The position numbers and the translations under genes were made by a program. A model generated the notes under the pieces. The model did not search any database. It saw only the letters and a program-made list of their open reading frames with translations, and was not told where the DNA came from. Positions 1 through 8,250 of a stretch of 64,000 bases of DNA are shown piece after piece (positions within the stretch are counted from its first letter, which is position 1; each line of letters begins with the position of its first letter). This DNA is from Pedobacter westerhofensis (GTDB lineage: Bacteria > Bacteroidota > Bacteroidia > Sphingobacteriales > Sphingobacteriaceae), in contig NZ_FXTN01000009.1 in assembly GCF_900182595.1 (NCBI RefSeq), positions 62,001-126,000 of the forward strand. Reading direction: 5' to 3'.

Positions 1-803
1 ACTGTTTTTGCCTCGTTCCAGTAGACATCCATTTCTGCCAGCGTCATATCCTGAAGAGCTTTCCCGCTTTCCTGGGCTTTGCTCTCAATATACTGGAAGC
101 GTTTGATGAACTTCTTATTGGTTTTCTCCAGCGCATTCTCCGGGTTAATACCGATAAACCTGGCATAGTTCACCAGCGAAAAGATCAGGTCGCCAAATTC
201 ACTTTCTGCTTTCTCGATGTCGATAGCCTCATTATCTACCACATTATATTCGTTTTTGAACTCTGCCAGCTCTTCCTCTACCTTTTCCCAAACCTGCGCC
301 TTATTGTCCCAGTCGAACCCAATTCCACGGGCCTTTTCCTGTATCCGGCCAGCCTTAACCAGGGCAGGTAATGAAGCAGGAACACCTCCAAGTACAGACT
401 TGTTTCCTTCTTTAAGTTTAATCTGCTCCCAGTTTCGTTTCACATCGTTTTCATCCTGCACCTCTACGTCGCCATAAATATGCGGATGACGGTTAATCAG
501 TTTATCGCAAACACTGTTCAGCACATCCACAATGGTAAAATCATTGGTTTCTGATGCAATCCTTGCATAAAATACCAGGTGCATCATCACGTCCCCAAGT
601 TCTTTTTTTACTTCCTGCAGATCGCCGTCAAGGATAGCATCAGACAGTTCGTAAGTTTCTTCTATGGTGAGGTGGCGCAGCGTCTCCATGGTTTGTTTTT
701 TATCCCAGGGGCATTCTGTTCTCAGTGAATCCAGTATGGTTAACAATCTCAAAAATGCTGATGAGGGATCTGTTGCGGTTACAGGAGGAATAGTATTGGG
801 CAT
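1..803 (-). CDS. mazG: Nucleoside triphosphate pyrophosphohydrolase MazG (C-terminal end cut by window)
   Basis: Cytoplasmic all-alpha NTP pyrophosphohydrolase that hydrolyses (d)NTPs to NMP and PPi, thought to clean nucleotide pools and lower ppGpp signalling. Translation from the ATG at 803 gives 267 residues before the window edge, close to the usual full length of about 260-280, so only a few residues can be missing. The first MazG domain has the expected acidic Mg-binding pattern: Glu48, Glu49 and Glu52, then EVKKELGD at about 64-71. A second copy (VEEELAEF, then AESEFGDL) lies in the C-terminal half. It is preceded by its own -7 element and follows the permease gene by 34 nt on the same strand. 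Confidence 0.93.
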   Translation of the reverse strand, partial: MPNTIPPVTATDPSSAFLRLLTILDSLRTECPWDKKQTMETLRHLTIEETYELSDAILDGDLQEVKKELGDVMMHLVFYARIASETNDFTIVDVLNSVCDKLINRHPHIYGDVEVQDENDVKRNWEQIKLKEGNKSVLGGVPASLPALVKAGRIQEKARGIGFDWDNKAQVWEKVEEELAEFKNEYNVVDNEAIDIEKAESEFGDLIFSLVNYARFIGINPENALEKTNKKFIKRFQYIESKAQESGKALQDMTLAEMDVYWNEAKT

Positions 804-822
804 GGCTATATGATTAAAAAGG

Positions 823-830
823 CAAAAGTA
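823..830 (-). promoter_or_regulatory. -7 element TACTTTTG of the mazG promoter
   Basis: On the minus strand TACTTTTG fits the Bacteroidota -7 consensus TAnnTTTG. It lies 19 nt upstream of the mazG ATG, predicting a leader of about 12-14 nt. It sits in the 34-nt gap after the permease gene, so mazG can be transcribed on its own. Confidence 0.55.
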
Positions 831-837
831 CAATTTT

Positions 838-1953
838 CTATTCAGGTTCTTCCAGTTTGATCTTTTTGGTGATGCGGTAAACCTTTCTCTTTTTCGCTGG
901 ATTGGCTTTTTCGCCAAGCAGAATTCCCCAGGGCTTTAGCTCATCCACCCTGTCAAATATGATTTTTAACATCGCCAGATAAGGGATGCAGAGGAACATG
1001 CCGGAGATCCCCCAGATCATTTCTCCCACCACAATACCTATAAAGGCGAACAGGGCATTGATCTTTACTTTTGAGCCCACTACAAGAGGCATCAGAATAT
1101 TGCCGTCAAGTGCATGTACAGCAACGAAGGCAATAATCACCAAAAGTACCTTTGCTGCACCGGCTGTAGCAAAAGTAATGAGTATACTGATCAGCAGGGC
1201 AGAAAATATGCCTACATAGGGAACAAGATTAAATATTCCGGTAATCAGGCCCAGCAATACTGCATATTTTACACCAAGGATGGTCAACCCAATCATCATC
1301 AGCCCGGTTACGATCAGCATCTGCAAAAATAAACCAAGGATGTAGCGTTTAATGATGTACTGAATTTGACCCACTATATCGCTGACTTTTTGTTCGTGTT
1401 CTTCTTTGAAGACAGCCTTTAAAAACGAATACAGCACTCCGCGGTAATTTAAAATGAAGAAGGTAAACAAAAGCAGAAAAGCAAGGAATAACAGGGTTGA
1501 GGATAGTGTCATCAGCGTAACACCTACCAGCGTGGCACTTGTTGCTATCGCATTTGCTGCACTGTTTTTAAGATAATCTATTTGTTTATGTGCATTCACA
1601 TGGAAAGTTCTGGATACCCAATGCTGCAATTCCTCAAAAGAATGCGTGGCCTGCTGTTTCAGCAATGGCCAGTCTTGCCCCAGATCGCTTAGTTGATTGG
1701 CCAGAAAAGCCATTATTCCTGCAATTACAGCGATCATGACTACTACAGAAACGATTGATGCCAGGCCTCTTTTAAACCTGCATTTGAACTGCAGGAAATT
1801 GGCCAGGGGCAACAGTAAAAAAGCGAGCAGGAACGATGCCAGTAATGGTGCAAGGATACTCTGTCCAAGAATGGCAAGATAGCCCAGACAGATGATTGCA
1901 AATAAAACCAAAGCCAGTTTGGCATAAAAGGGCAGGTAAATGTGTCTCATCAA
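838..1953 (-). CDS. AI-2E family transporter (PerM/TqsA-like inner-membrane protein)
   Basis: This 371-residue polytopic protein belongs to the AI-2E/PerM family (formerly UPF0118), whose members export or exchange small molecules; the AI-2 role is shown for only a few. Hydrophobic segments are at about 10-50 and 60-85, then a soluble stretch (90-150), then a dense membrane half (about 150-330). Near 240-250 the segment GIFNLVPYVG matches the family's conserved IPYVGP-like motif. The basic C-terminal tail (AKKRKVYRITKK) should be cytoplasmic. It lies upstream of mazG on the same strand. The substrate cannot be read from sequence. Confidence 0.85.
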   Translation of the reverse strand: MMRHIYLPFYAKLALVLFAIICLGYLAILGQSILAPLLASFLLAFLLLPLANFLQFKCRFKRGLASIVSVVVMIAVIAGIMAFLANQLSDLGQDWPLLKQQATHSFEELQHWVSRTFHVNAHKQIDYLKNSAANAIATSATLVGVTLMTLSSTLLFLAFLLLFTFFILNYRGVLYSFLKAVFKEEHEQKVSDIVGQIQYIIKRYILGLFLQMLIVTGLMMIGLTILGVKYAVLLGLITGIFNLVPYVGIFSALLISILITFATAGAAKVLLVIIAFVAVHALDGNILMPLVVGSKVKINALFAFIGIVVGEMIWGISGMFLCIPYLAMLKIIFDRVDELKPWGILLGEKANPAKKRKVYRITKKIKLEEPE

Positions 1954-1990
1954 ATGTGGTGTTTAAGCGTTATTTCTTCTAAAAGACAAA

Positions 1991-2018
1991 TGCCCTGCCA
2001 GAATTAACGGACAGGGCA
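1991..2018 (-). terminator. Hairpin terminator after the aldo/keto reductase gene
   Basis: TGCCCTG and CAGGGCA form a 7-bp stem around a 14-nt loop, followed on the minus strand by ATTTGTCTTTT. It separates the aldo/keto reductase gene from the downstream permease gene. Confidence 0.55.
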
Positions 2019-2091
2019 ATATGATATGCTGTTCATGGAGGCGTTTCCGTCTACCACTCCAGCAGTTTAAAATGCTGTACTGAATTTCAAG

Positions 2092-3045
2092 TTACGACCA
2101 GGCGCTGGCTTCATCCAGAATAGAAATATCTTCTATATCCAGTTTCAAAGCCGCTGCACGCGCAAGCTCTTCGAGCTGCGGCAGACTTGTCACACTCGCA
2201 ATCGGAGCGGTGGCGGAGGGTCTTGCAATCAGCCAGGCCAGGGCAACACTCGCAGGCGCTGAATTGTATTGTTCAGAAACTTCATCAAGAGCTTTCAGAA
2301 TCCTGAAACCCCTCTCGTCCATATAGCTTTTCACTCCGCCGCCTCTTTTGCTTTTCCCGAGATCTGCTTCTGAGCGGTATTTGCCCGTCAGGAACCCGCT
2401 GGCAAGTGAATAATAGCCGATTACTCCCAAATGGTGATCGAGACAGATCTGTTCAAATTCCTTTTCAAATTTTTCTCTTTTATAGAGATTATATTCCGGC
2501 TGAAAGCTCTGGTACTTCGGCAGGCTTGAACGCTGGCTTGTTTCCAGGGACTCTTTCAGGCGTTCCGCGCTCAGGTTAGACGCACCTATCCACCGTACCT
2601 TACCTGCCCTGATGAGCTGATCATAGGCTTCAAGTGTTTCTTCTACCGAAGTATCGGGATCGTCATAATGGGATTGATAGAGATCAACATAATCTGTTTG
2701 AAGGCGTTTCAATGAACCTTCAACGGAGGCTGTAATGTGTGCCTTTGTCAGGCTCTTTTTTCCGCTGCCCATATCGCCGCCTACTTTGGTAGCCAGGATC
2801 ACTTTATTGCGGTTATTTCTTGCTTTCATCCATTTGCCAATGATCTTTTCAGATTCACCGCCTTCGTTTCCTTCTACCCATCGCGAATAGGTGTCTGCTG
2901 TGTCAACAAAGTTGAAACCTGCTTCAAAAAAACCGTCAAGTATTTCAAAAGACTTCGCCTCATCCAGTGTCCAGCCAAAAACATTGCCTCCAAACGTGAT
3001 TGGAGAAACCAGCAGGTCTGTACTTCCTAATTTTCTTTTATCCAT
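2092..3045 (-). CDS. Aldo/keto reductase
   Basis: This 317-residue cytoplasmic (alpha/beta)8-barrel oxidoreductase should reduce aldehydes or ketones with NADPH. The full catalytic tetrad is visible: Asp48 and Tyr53 in FVDTADTY, Lys87 in ILATKVGG, and His126 in YQSHYDD. The GASNLS motif and the family's usual phosphate-binding region follow. Length and order resemble the YajO/Tas-like group used for general stress or detoxification reduction, but the physiological substrate is unknown. It is a single gene with its own downstream hairpin. Confidence 0.9.
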   Translation of the reverse strand: MDKRKLGSTDLLVSPITFGGNVFGWTLDEAKSFEILDGFFEAGFNFVDTADTYSRWVEGNEGGESEKIIGKWMKARNNRNKVILATKVGGDMGSGKKSLTKAHITASVEGSLKRLQTDYVDLYQSHYDDPDTSVEETLEAYDQLIRAGKVRWIGASNLSAERLKESLETSQRSSLPKYQSFQPEYNLYKREKFEKEFEQICLDHHLGVIGYYSLASGFLTGKYRSEADLGKSKRGGGVKSYMDERGFRILKALDEVSEQYNSAPASVALAWLIARPSATAPIASVTSLPQLEELARAAALKLDIEDISILDEASAWS

Positions 3046-3158
3046 TTTAATTGTCTTTGATCTAAAGGGAACAATTTTCAGATAGACATGTTTGGACTGT
3101 TAGTAATGGAGTGTGTAATAGGAATGTAATCTGTTCCTGGTCTATTACAAAGTATTTC

Positions 3159-3857
3159 TTATAAAGCTGAAACTGCAATATGAGCCTGCAAGTTTTTTAC
3201 AGCACGCAGCATCTCTCTCTTTCCGGGAGCCCCGGGAAGTTTTTCTATCGTCATGCCGAAACTTTTGAGCGCCCTTTTCAGTTTCCCGGTGATGGCGTAG
3301 GTAACGAAAATGCCGCCCGGTTTCAAAAAGGAGCAGACATGGCCTATGATTTCGTCAGACCACATTTCTGGCTGGTGCTGTACCGAAAAAGCATCAAAAT
3401 AAACCAGGTCAAACTCAGGCTCAGCCTTGAAATCCTGTAATGTGGTATGTGGAATGGTCAGTTCCTGGCTTGCATTCAAAGTTGTAGTTGCGCTAAGAGC
3501 ATTGTCATAATTGTTGATGAAGGTTTCCCAGATCGCTGAGGGTACATATTGGTCATATCGGGTTGATGCTAGGTCTCCGGTGCTCAGGGGATACGCTTCA
3601 ATACCAGTATAGCTGATGACCAGGTTTTGTTCCTCTGCGTATGCCGAAGTCATCAGGAAGTTCAAACCTGTCCCAAAACCGATCTCGATTATTGCCAGGG
3701 GCTGGCCGGGAAAGGATTGTGCAGCAAATTTTAATCCGGCATCTATAAATACATGTTTGCTCTCCTGCAATGCTCCATGTTTGGAATGATAATGCTCGCC
3801 AATGGTTTCATTAAACAAGGTATTGGAACCGTCTGCTGTGGGGGTGATGATATTCAT
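3159..3857 (-). CDS. mnmD: tRNA 5-methylaminomethyl-2-thiouridine methyltransferase, MnmD-type
   Basis: This is a stand-alone version of the methyltransferase half of E. coli MnmC. It should convert nm5s2U34 to mnm5s2U34 in tRNAs using S-adenosylmethionine. It has 232 residues. The SAM-binding loop IEIGFGTGLNFL lies at about 57-68 and the family motif VYFDAFSVQHQPEMW at about 152-166. The FAD oxidase half of MnmC is absent, as is usual for MnmD in Bacteroidota and Gram-positives. The ATG at 3857 lies 5 nt after a TAAATTTG -7 element, so the mRNA is predicted to be leaderless. It is divergent from the YjbR-like gene. Confidence 0.88.
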   Translation of the reverse strand: MNIITPTADGSNTLFNETIGEHYHSKHGALQESKHVFIDAGLKFAAQSFPGQPLAIIEIGFGTGLNFLMTSAYAEEQNLVISYTGIEAYPLSTGDLASTRYDQYVPSAIWETFINNYDNALSATTTLNASQELTIPHTTLQDFKAEPEFDLVYFDAFSVQHQPEMWSDEIIGHVCSFLKPGGIFVTYAITGKLKRALKSFGMTIEKLPGAPGKREMLRAVKNLQAHIAVSAL

Positions 3858-3862
3858 TCCTG

Positions 3863-3870
3863 CAAATTTA
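3863..3870 (-). promoter_or_regulatory. -7 element TAAATTTG immediately before mnmD
   Basis: A perfect TAnnTTTG match on the minus strand, ending 5 nt before the ATG at 3857. As transcription starts about 5-7 nt after this element in Bacteroidota, the transcript should begin at or next to the start codon. Confidence 0.6.
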
Positions 3871-3906
3871 TCCTATTTACTTAAATTAGCTCAAATTATA
3901 TTGACG

Positions 3907-4251
3907 ATGGATATAGAAATGTTTCGCGAATATTGCCTGAGTTTGCCGGGTACAACCGAAGAAGTGAAGTGGGAGGATAACCTGTGTTTCATGATTGAAA
4001 AGAAGATTTTTGTGATGAGTTCACTGACAGAGGGTTCGCTCGCAATGAAATGCAATCCTGAAGAGTTTGAAGAACTGGTTGCGCGTGATGGGATCAGGCA
4101 GGCCTGGCATCTGGCAAAAGGCCAGTGGATAGGACTGATGGACCTGGAAGTGATGCCGGCTGCAGAGCTGAAAAGAAGAATTGCCGAATCGCGACAACTG
4201 GTATTAAGTAAACTGCCAAAGAAAGTACAGGAAAAATACAAAGCACAGTGA
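3907..4251 (+). CDS. MmcQ/YjbR family protein
   Basis: This 114-residue protein has the CyaY-like fold of the YjbR/MmcQ family, whose members are called DNA-binding on thin evidence. Recognisable features are the N-terminal FREYCLSLPGTTEEVKW segment, the central CFMIEKKIFVM strand pair, and a basic C-terminal KLPKKVQEKYKA helix. I chose the ATG at 3907 (MDIEMFREY). The longer frame from 3802 would run back through the mnmD start and promoter and has no family similarity. It is a single gene divergent from mnmD. The function is unknown. Confidence 0.82.
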   Translation: MDIEMFREYCLSLPGTTEEVKWEDNLCFMIEKKIFVMSSLTEGSLAMKCNPEEFEELVARDGIRQAWHLAKGQWIGLMDLEVMPAAELKRRIAESRQLVLSKLPKKVQEKYKAQ

Positions 4252-4351
4252 CCTTTTGGGATATGATCGAAATCATATCCTGATGTGCTTAAACACATTA
4301 TTTTAGCCCGGTAGTGACGATAGATTTGTTTCAAAAATAAATCATGTTATT

Positions 4352-5056
4352 ATGAAAAGGTTATTCGTGTTTGCAGCAATGATGATTGCAGGAATGAGCG
4401 TTTTTGGCCAGTCGGCCGATACTAAAGTACCAGAAATACAGTACAGATGGAAAATCAGGCTGCGCGGTGTTGGCGTACTGCCGCAGGAGAGTGCGTCTGT
4501 TGGCGTTATAGGGGGAGAAGCAAAAATCTCTAATTCATTTATACCTGAGCTGGATTTTACTTATTATTTCAGTAACCACTGGGCAGCAGAGCTGATCCTG
4601 GGCACAACACACCATAACGTTAGTACTGTTGGGTCTGATCTGAGTGCTGTCGGTGCTGGCAGTAATGCGAATGTCGATCTTGGAAAGGTCTGGTTGCTGC
4701 CGCCTACCTTAACGCTCCAGTACCATTATCCGGTTGGGAGATTTAATCCTTATCTGGGAGCAGGAATTAACTATAACATATTTTACAGCGCAGACAAGGG
4801 TCCGGTAGTTCAAAATATTGAATACAAAAATAAGTTTGCTTTTGCCGCCCAGGCAGGTGTGGATATCGATATCACCAAAAGGTTTTTTATCAATGCTGAC
4901 CTGAAAAAAATATTCCTTTCTACCACGGCAAGTGTTGATGCTTCCAATTTAACTCCGGCTGGCAGTCCTGCACTTGCCCCGGTATTGGGAAATATTAAGG
5001 CTGATGTAAAAATTAATCCATGGTTATTGGGTGCAGGTATAGGATACAAATTCTAA
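4352..5056 (+). CDS. OmpW-like outer-membrane beta-barrel protein
   Basis: This 234-residue protein has a cleavable signal peptide (about 1-19, ending VFGQ). The mature part alternates polar and hydrophobic residues as expected for an eight-stranded outer-membrane barrel, and it ends in an aromatic residue (GIGYKF), a usual barrel-assembly signal. Segments such as TYYFSNHWAAELILG, LPPTLTLQYHY and FNPYLGAGINYN match the OmpW family, small channels for hydrophobic compounds. It is a single gene followed directly by a strong terminator. OmpW is preferred over generic OmpA-like barrels because of the LPPTLTLQYH region. Confidence 0.88.
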   Translation: MKRLFVFAAMMIAGMSVFGQSADTKVPEIQYRWKIRLRGVGVLPQESASVGVIGGEAKISNSFIPELDFTYYFSNHWAAELILGTTHHNVSTVGSDLSAVGAGSNANVDLGKVWLLPPTLTLQYHYPVGRFNPYLGAGINYNIFYSADKGPVVQNIEYKNKFAFAAQAGVDIDITKRFFINADLKKIFLSTTASVDASNLTPAGSPALAPVLGNIKADVKINPWLLGAGIGYKF

Positions 5057-5058
5057 GC

Positions 5059-5097
5059 AAAAAGCGCCGCTCAGGAATACCTGGCGGCGCTTTTTTT
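5059..5097 (+). terminator. Strong intrinsic terminator between convergent genes
   Basis: AAAGCGCCGC pairs with GCGGCGCTTT around a 12-nt loop and is followed by T7 on the plus strand. The A-run on the other side lets it also serve the convergent M13 peptidase gene. Confidence 0.9.
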
Positions 5098-5112
5098 ACT
5101 ATCCGGGATGTG

Positions 5113-7152
5113 TTACCACATTCTGATTCTGTCCTCTGGCTTTTTGTATAATTTATCCCCTGGCTGTACATCAAATGCTTTATACCAGGCATCCATATTT
5201 ACCGGGGCACCAATCGTTCTGAAAGGACCGGGAGAATGCGGATCTGTTTTAATCAGCTGTGCTGCACTCTCAGGCAGGATATTGCCTCTCCATACCTGTG
5301 CCCATGAAAGGAAGAAACGCTGGTCAGGTGTAAACCCATCGATCTTCTCATTGGATTGTCCCTGTTTGGTTAATTTGAAGGCAGTATAAGCTACGTTCAA
5401 TCCGCCAAGATCACCGATATTTTCGCCCATGGTCAGTTTGCCGATTACATGTACGGTATCTAGAACCGTATAGGCGTTAAACTGCTCGCCCAAAGCTTTT
5501 GTTTTCGCTTCAAACTTTGTACGGTCTTCGGCAGTCCACCAGTTGCGCAGGTTACCGTCTTTATCATACTGGCTGCCGCTGTCATCAAATCCGTGCGACA
5601 TCTCATGACCGATTACTGCACCAATGCCGCCGTAATTCACCGCGTCGTCTGCATCCGGTGCAAAGAATGGGAACTGCAGGATTCCCGCCGGGAAAACTAT
5701 TTCGTTCATCGTAGCGCTGTAATAGGCGTTTACCGTTGGAGGTGTCATGCCAAAACGTTTGCGGTCTACCGGTTTCCCAAGTTGAGATACCATTTCTTTA
5801 TATCCCCATACACCCGTATTTCTTAAGTTCTGGAAATAGGTGTTACGTGCAATGGTTAGTCCCTCATAATTTTTCCATTTATCGGGGTAACCAATTTTTG
5901 GTACAAAGGCATGCAGTTTTGCCAGTGCTTTTTCTTTCGTGGCATCACTCATCCAGTCGAGCCCCTTGATGCGGATCTCAAATGCTGCACGCAGGTTATT
6001 GATCAGTTCGGTCATCCTGGCTTTTGCTTCAGGCTTGAAATATTTTGCCACATACAGCTGGCCCAGTAATTCACCGATGGCGCCATCTGTTAATGACGAC
6101 ATCCGCTGCCATCTCGGTGTCTCTACCTTCTGTCCTGTTTGCGCCTGGTTAAATGCAAAACTGGCTTTTACAAACGGAGAACTTAAGTTCCCGGCCGCGC
6201 CTTTCAGTACAGACCATTCCAGGTATGTTTTCCAGTCGGCCACAGGAACGCTTGTCAGCATGCCGTCCAGCGCTACGAAGAACTTAGGCTGTGCAACAAG
6301 TACTGTATCTTGTCCCGGTACCTGTAGTTTTGGTAAAATAGCATTCCATTTCAGTGCTGGTGTAGTCGCGCTAAAAGCGGCAACAGTAAATTTATTATAA
6401 GTTTTATAAGGATCACGCATTTCAACGCGCGGCATCTGTGCTTCAGCGAGCTGCTTTTCAATCGCCAGGACTGTTGCTGCCTTCCGGGCTGCTTCAGTGG
6501 CTGATGAACCTGTAAGCGTAAACAGGGTAGTCATATAAGTAGTATAAGCCTCACGGATCTTCACCGAGCGGGCGTCATCTTTCAGGTAATAATCGCGGTC
6601 TGGCAGAGTTGTACCGCCCTGGCCCAGTGATACCACGTATTTAGTTACGTTTTTTCGGTCCTGCGCTACGCCAAAACTAAACATTGGTGAGGCTATGCCC
6701 GAAGTACGCATCAAAAGGGCTTCGTTAAGAATGCCCTGTAGATCTTTGATCTTTGTGATTCGTGCAAGATCAGCCTTGATTGGCGTGTAGCCCAGTTTCT
6801 CGATCGTAACACTGTCCATTGCTGCTGCGTAGAAATCGCCTACACGTTTTTTAACTGATCCCGCTGGTGCAGACTGATCGGCCGCAGCATCTTCCACAAT
6901 GCTTTTTACAGCATTGATATTAAAATCCCTGAGTTCGTTAAAACTTCCCCAGCGCGTTTCTTTTGCGGGTACAGGATTGTTTTTAATCCAGGTGCCGCTC
7001 GCGTATTCATAGAAGTCATCGCCGGGTTTTACATTCAGATCCATGTTTGCAGGATCTATAAATTTTTTGGGTGCCTGTTGAGCGTAGGACGAATAGCTTA
7101 CAGCTACAATGCCCAGAACTGCCACGCAGTTTTTGAGGTGCTTAGGTTTCAT
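5113..7152 (-). CDS. M13 family zinc metalloendopeptidase (PepO/neprilysin type)
   Basis: This 679-residue secreted endopeptidase cleaves oligopeptides, probably in the periplasm or at the cell surface. A signal peptide runs to about residue 25 (SSYAQ). Residues about 35-420 form the M13 N-terminal domain and the catalytic domain follows. The substrate motif NAYYS is at about 475-479, the zinc site HEMSH at 516-520, and the third ligand GENIGDLGG has Glu577 and Asp581. The protein ends in RIRMW, like the CxxW terminus of neprilysins but without the Cys. All catalytic residues are intact. It is a single gene, convergent with the OmpW-like gene. Confidence 0.95.
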   Translation of the reverse strand: MKPKHLKNCVAVLGIVAVSYSSYAQQAPKKFIDPANMDLNVKPGDDFYEYASGTWIKNNPVPAKETRWGSFNELRDFNINAVKSIVEDAAADQSAPAGSVKKRVGDFYAAAMDSVTIEKLGYTPIKADLARITKIKDLQGILNEALLMRTSGIASPMFSFGVAQDRKNVTKYVVSLGQGGTTLPDRDYYLKDDARSVKIREAYTTYMTTLFTLTGSSATEAARKAATVLAIEKQLAEAQMPRVEMRDPYKTYNKFTVAAFSATTPALKWNAILPKLQVPGQDTVLVAQPKFFVALDGMLTSVPVADWKTYLEWSVLKGAAGNLSSPFVKASFAFNQAQTGQKVETPRWQRMSSLTDGAIGELLGQLYVAKYFKPEAKARMTELINNLRAAFEIRIKGLDWMSDATKEKALAKLHAFVPKIGYPDKWKNYEGLTIARNTYFQNLRNTGVWGYKEMVSQLGKPVDRKRFGMTPPTVNAYYSATMNEIVFPAGILQFPFFAPDADDAVNYGGIGAVIGHEMSHGFDDSGSQYDKDGNLRNWWTAEDRTKFEAKTKALGEQFNAYTVLDTVHVIGKLTMGENIGDLGGLNVAYTAFKLTKQGQSNEKIDGFTPDQRFFLSWAQVWRGNILPESAAQLIKTDPHSPGPFRTIGAPVNMDAWYKAFDVQPGDKLYKKPEDRIRMW

Positions 7153-7563
7153 TTCTTTCAGTTAATAAAGATACCTTAGAATGAACTTGCTGCGGAATTA
7201 AGAAATATGATTAAATAATAGGTAGCAGGTCTTCGACAGGTATCGCAAAGGCTGAAATTAATAAAATATGGGCAGGGAAAAGCTTTCCAATAAAAATATT
7301 ACCTGTTAAACCAGTAATAGATTTTAGTAAGGCCTAGCTTTTTAATAATTAATCCCGGAAGGAGAAATACTTTGATCGACTTCATAGCTGGAAAAAATGA
7401 AATATATACTATTAACATATTTTAACATTTATTATTGTGTGGAAGTGAAAAATTATATTAATGACTTCATTTTTTTGTGTCAATTGGCCGGGTTCAGGAT
7501 TGCTGTTTGCGGCGCAAATATTAACTATCCTCACTGGGGCATCATCTGCCTTGGCAGATTTGT
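7153..7563. other. AT-rich intergenic region with no gene seen
   Basis: About 0.4 kb between the divergent M13 peptidase and GNAT genes. A 60-codon open frame at 7397-7579 has no domain, no signal and atypical composition, so I do not call it. I saw no stable hairpin or RNA family. Confidence 0.5.
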
Positions 7564-7571
7564 TATATTTG
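7564..7571 (+). promoter_or_regulatory. -7 element TATATTTG upstream of the GNAT gene
   Basis: A perfect TAnnTTTG match 76 nt before the ATG at 7648, predicting a leader of about 70 nt. Confidence 0.45.
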
Positions 7572-7647
7572 CAAACTAAATATCCGGCTGGTCTCAGTTC
7601 ATCATCCGGGTATCTTTAACCAAATAATATTCAATTGAACCGTATAA

Positions 7648-8193
7648 ATGGCTGAATTAAAATTTTTTACACAACGCTTAAAATTAAGATTAGTAGAAAT
7701 GGCAGATCTTGAAGCCATTCATTTGCTCCATCACCTTGCAGAAACCGATCAGTATAACACCCTTGGGATCCCAAAAGACCTGGAAGAAACCAATATCATT
7801 GTAGACGGCTGGATCAGTGACCATCAGAAACGGACAATTAAGAATTATACCTTTACCGTGGAGCTGGAAAAAGGCGGCTTTATTGGCCTCATCGCTTTAA
7901 AGCTTTCCTCTTCGAAATTTAACAGTGCAGAAGTGTGGTACAAGATCAACGTAGAACATTGGAACAAGGGCTATGCCACCGAAGCCATCAAAGCGGTAAT
8001 CGGATTTGGTTTCGGACGATTGAAACTGCACCGGATCGAAGCTGGCTGTGCCGTGGAAAATCTGGCTTCCATCCGGGTACTGGAGAAAGCAGGCATGACA
8101 CAGGAGGGCAGAAAACGACAGATTCTGCCGCTAAAAACCGGATGGATGGACAGTTTTGAATTTGCTATTCTTGATGAAGAGTGGAAAGGATAA
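7648..8193 (+). CDS. GNAT family N-acetyltransferase (RimJ/RimL-like)
   Basis: This 181-residue cytoplasmic acetyltransferase resembles the RimJ/RimL group, which acetylates protein N-termini or small amines with acetyl-CoA. It opens with FFTQRLKLRLVEMADLEAI, typical of the group. Strand 4 and the acetyl-CoA loop are near NKGYATEAIKAVIGFGF (about 109-125), followed by the conserved IEAGCAVENLASIRVLEKAGM segment in the C-terminal third. It ends 57 nt before valS, which has its own promoter, so the two need not be co-expressed. The substrate is unknown. Confidence 0.88.
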   Translation: MAELKFFTQRLKLRLVEMADLEAIHLLHHLAETDQYNTLGIPKDLEETNIIVDGWISDHQKRTIKNYTFTVELEKGGFIGLIALKLSSSKFNSAEVWYKINVEHWNKGYATEAIKAVIGFGFGRLKLHRIEAGCAVENLASIRVLEKAGMTQEGRKRQILPLKTGWMDSFEFAILDEEWKG

Positions 8194-8213
8194 ACATTTT
8201 CCCTCAAAAACCT

Positions 8214-8221
8214 TATTTTTG
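8214..8221 (+). promoter_or_regulatory. -7 element TATTTTTG of the valS promoter
   Basis: A perfect TAnnTTTG match 29 nt upstream of the valS ATG at 8251, predicting a leader of about 22 nt. Confidence 0.55.
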
Positions 8222-8250
8222 TACTTCAACCCCGATATTTTTATACGATA

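Noticed and set aside
7397..7579. 60-codon plus-strand open frame in the M13/GNAT spacer
   Set aside because: It has no domain, signal or good promoter, and the real GNAT promoter lies inside it.
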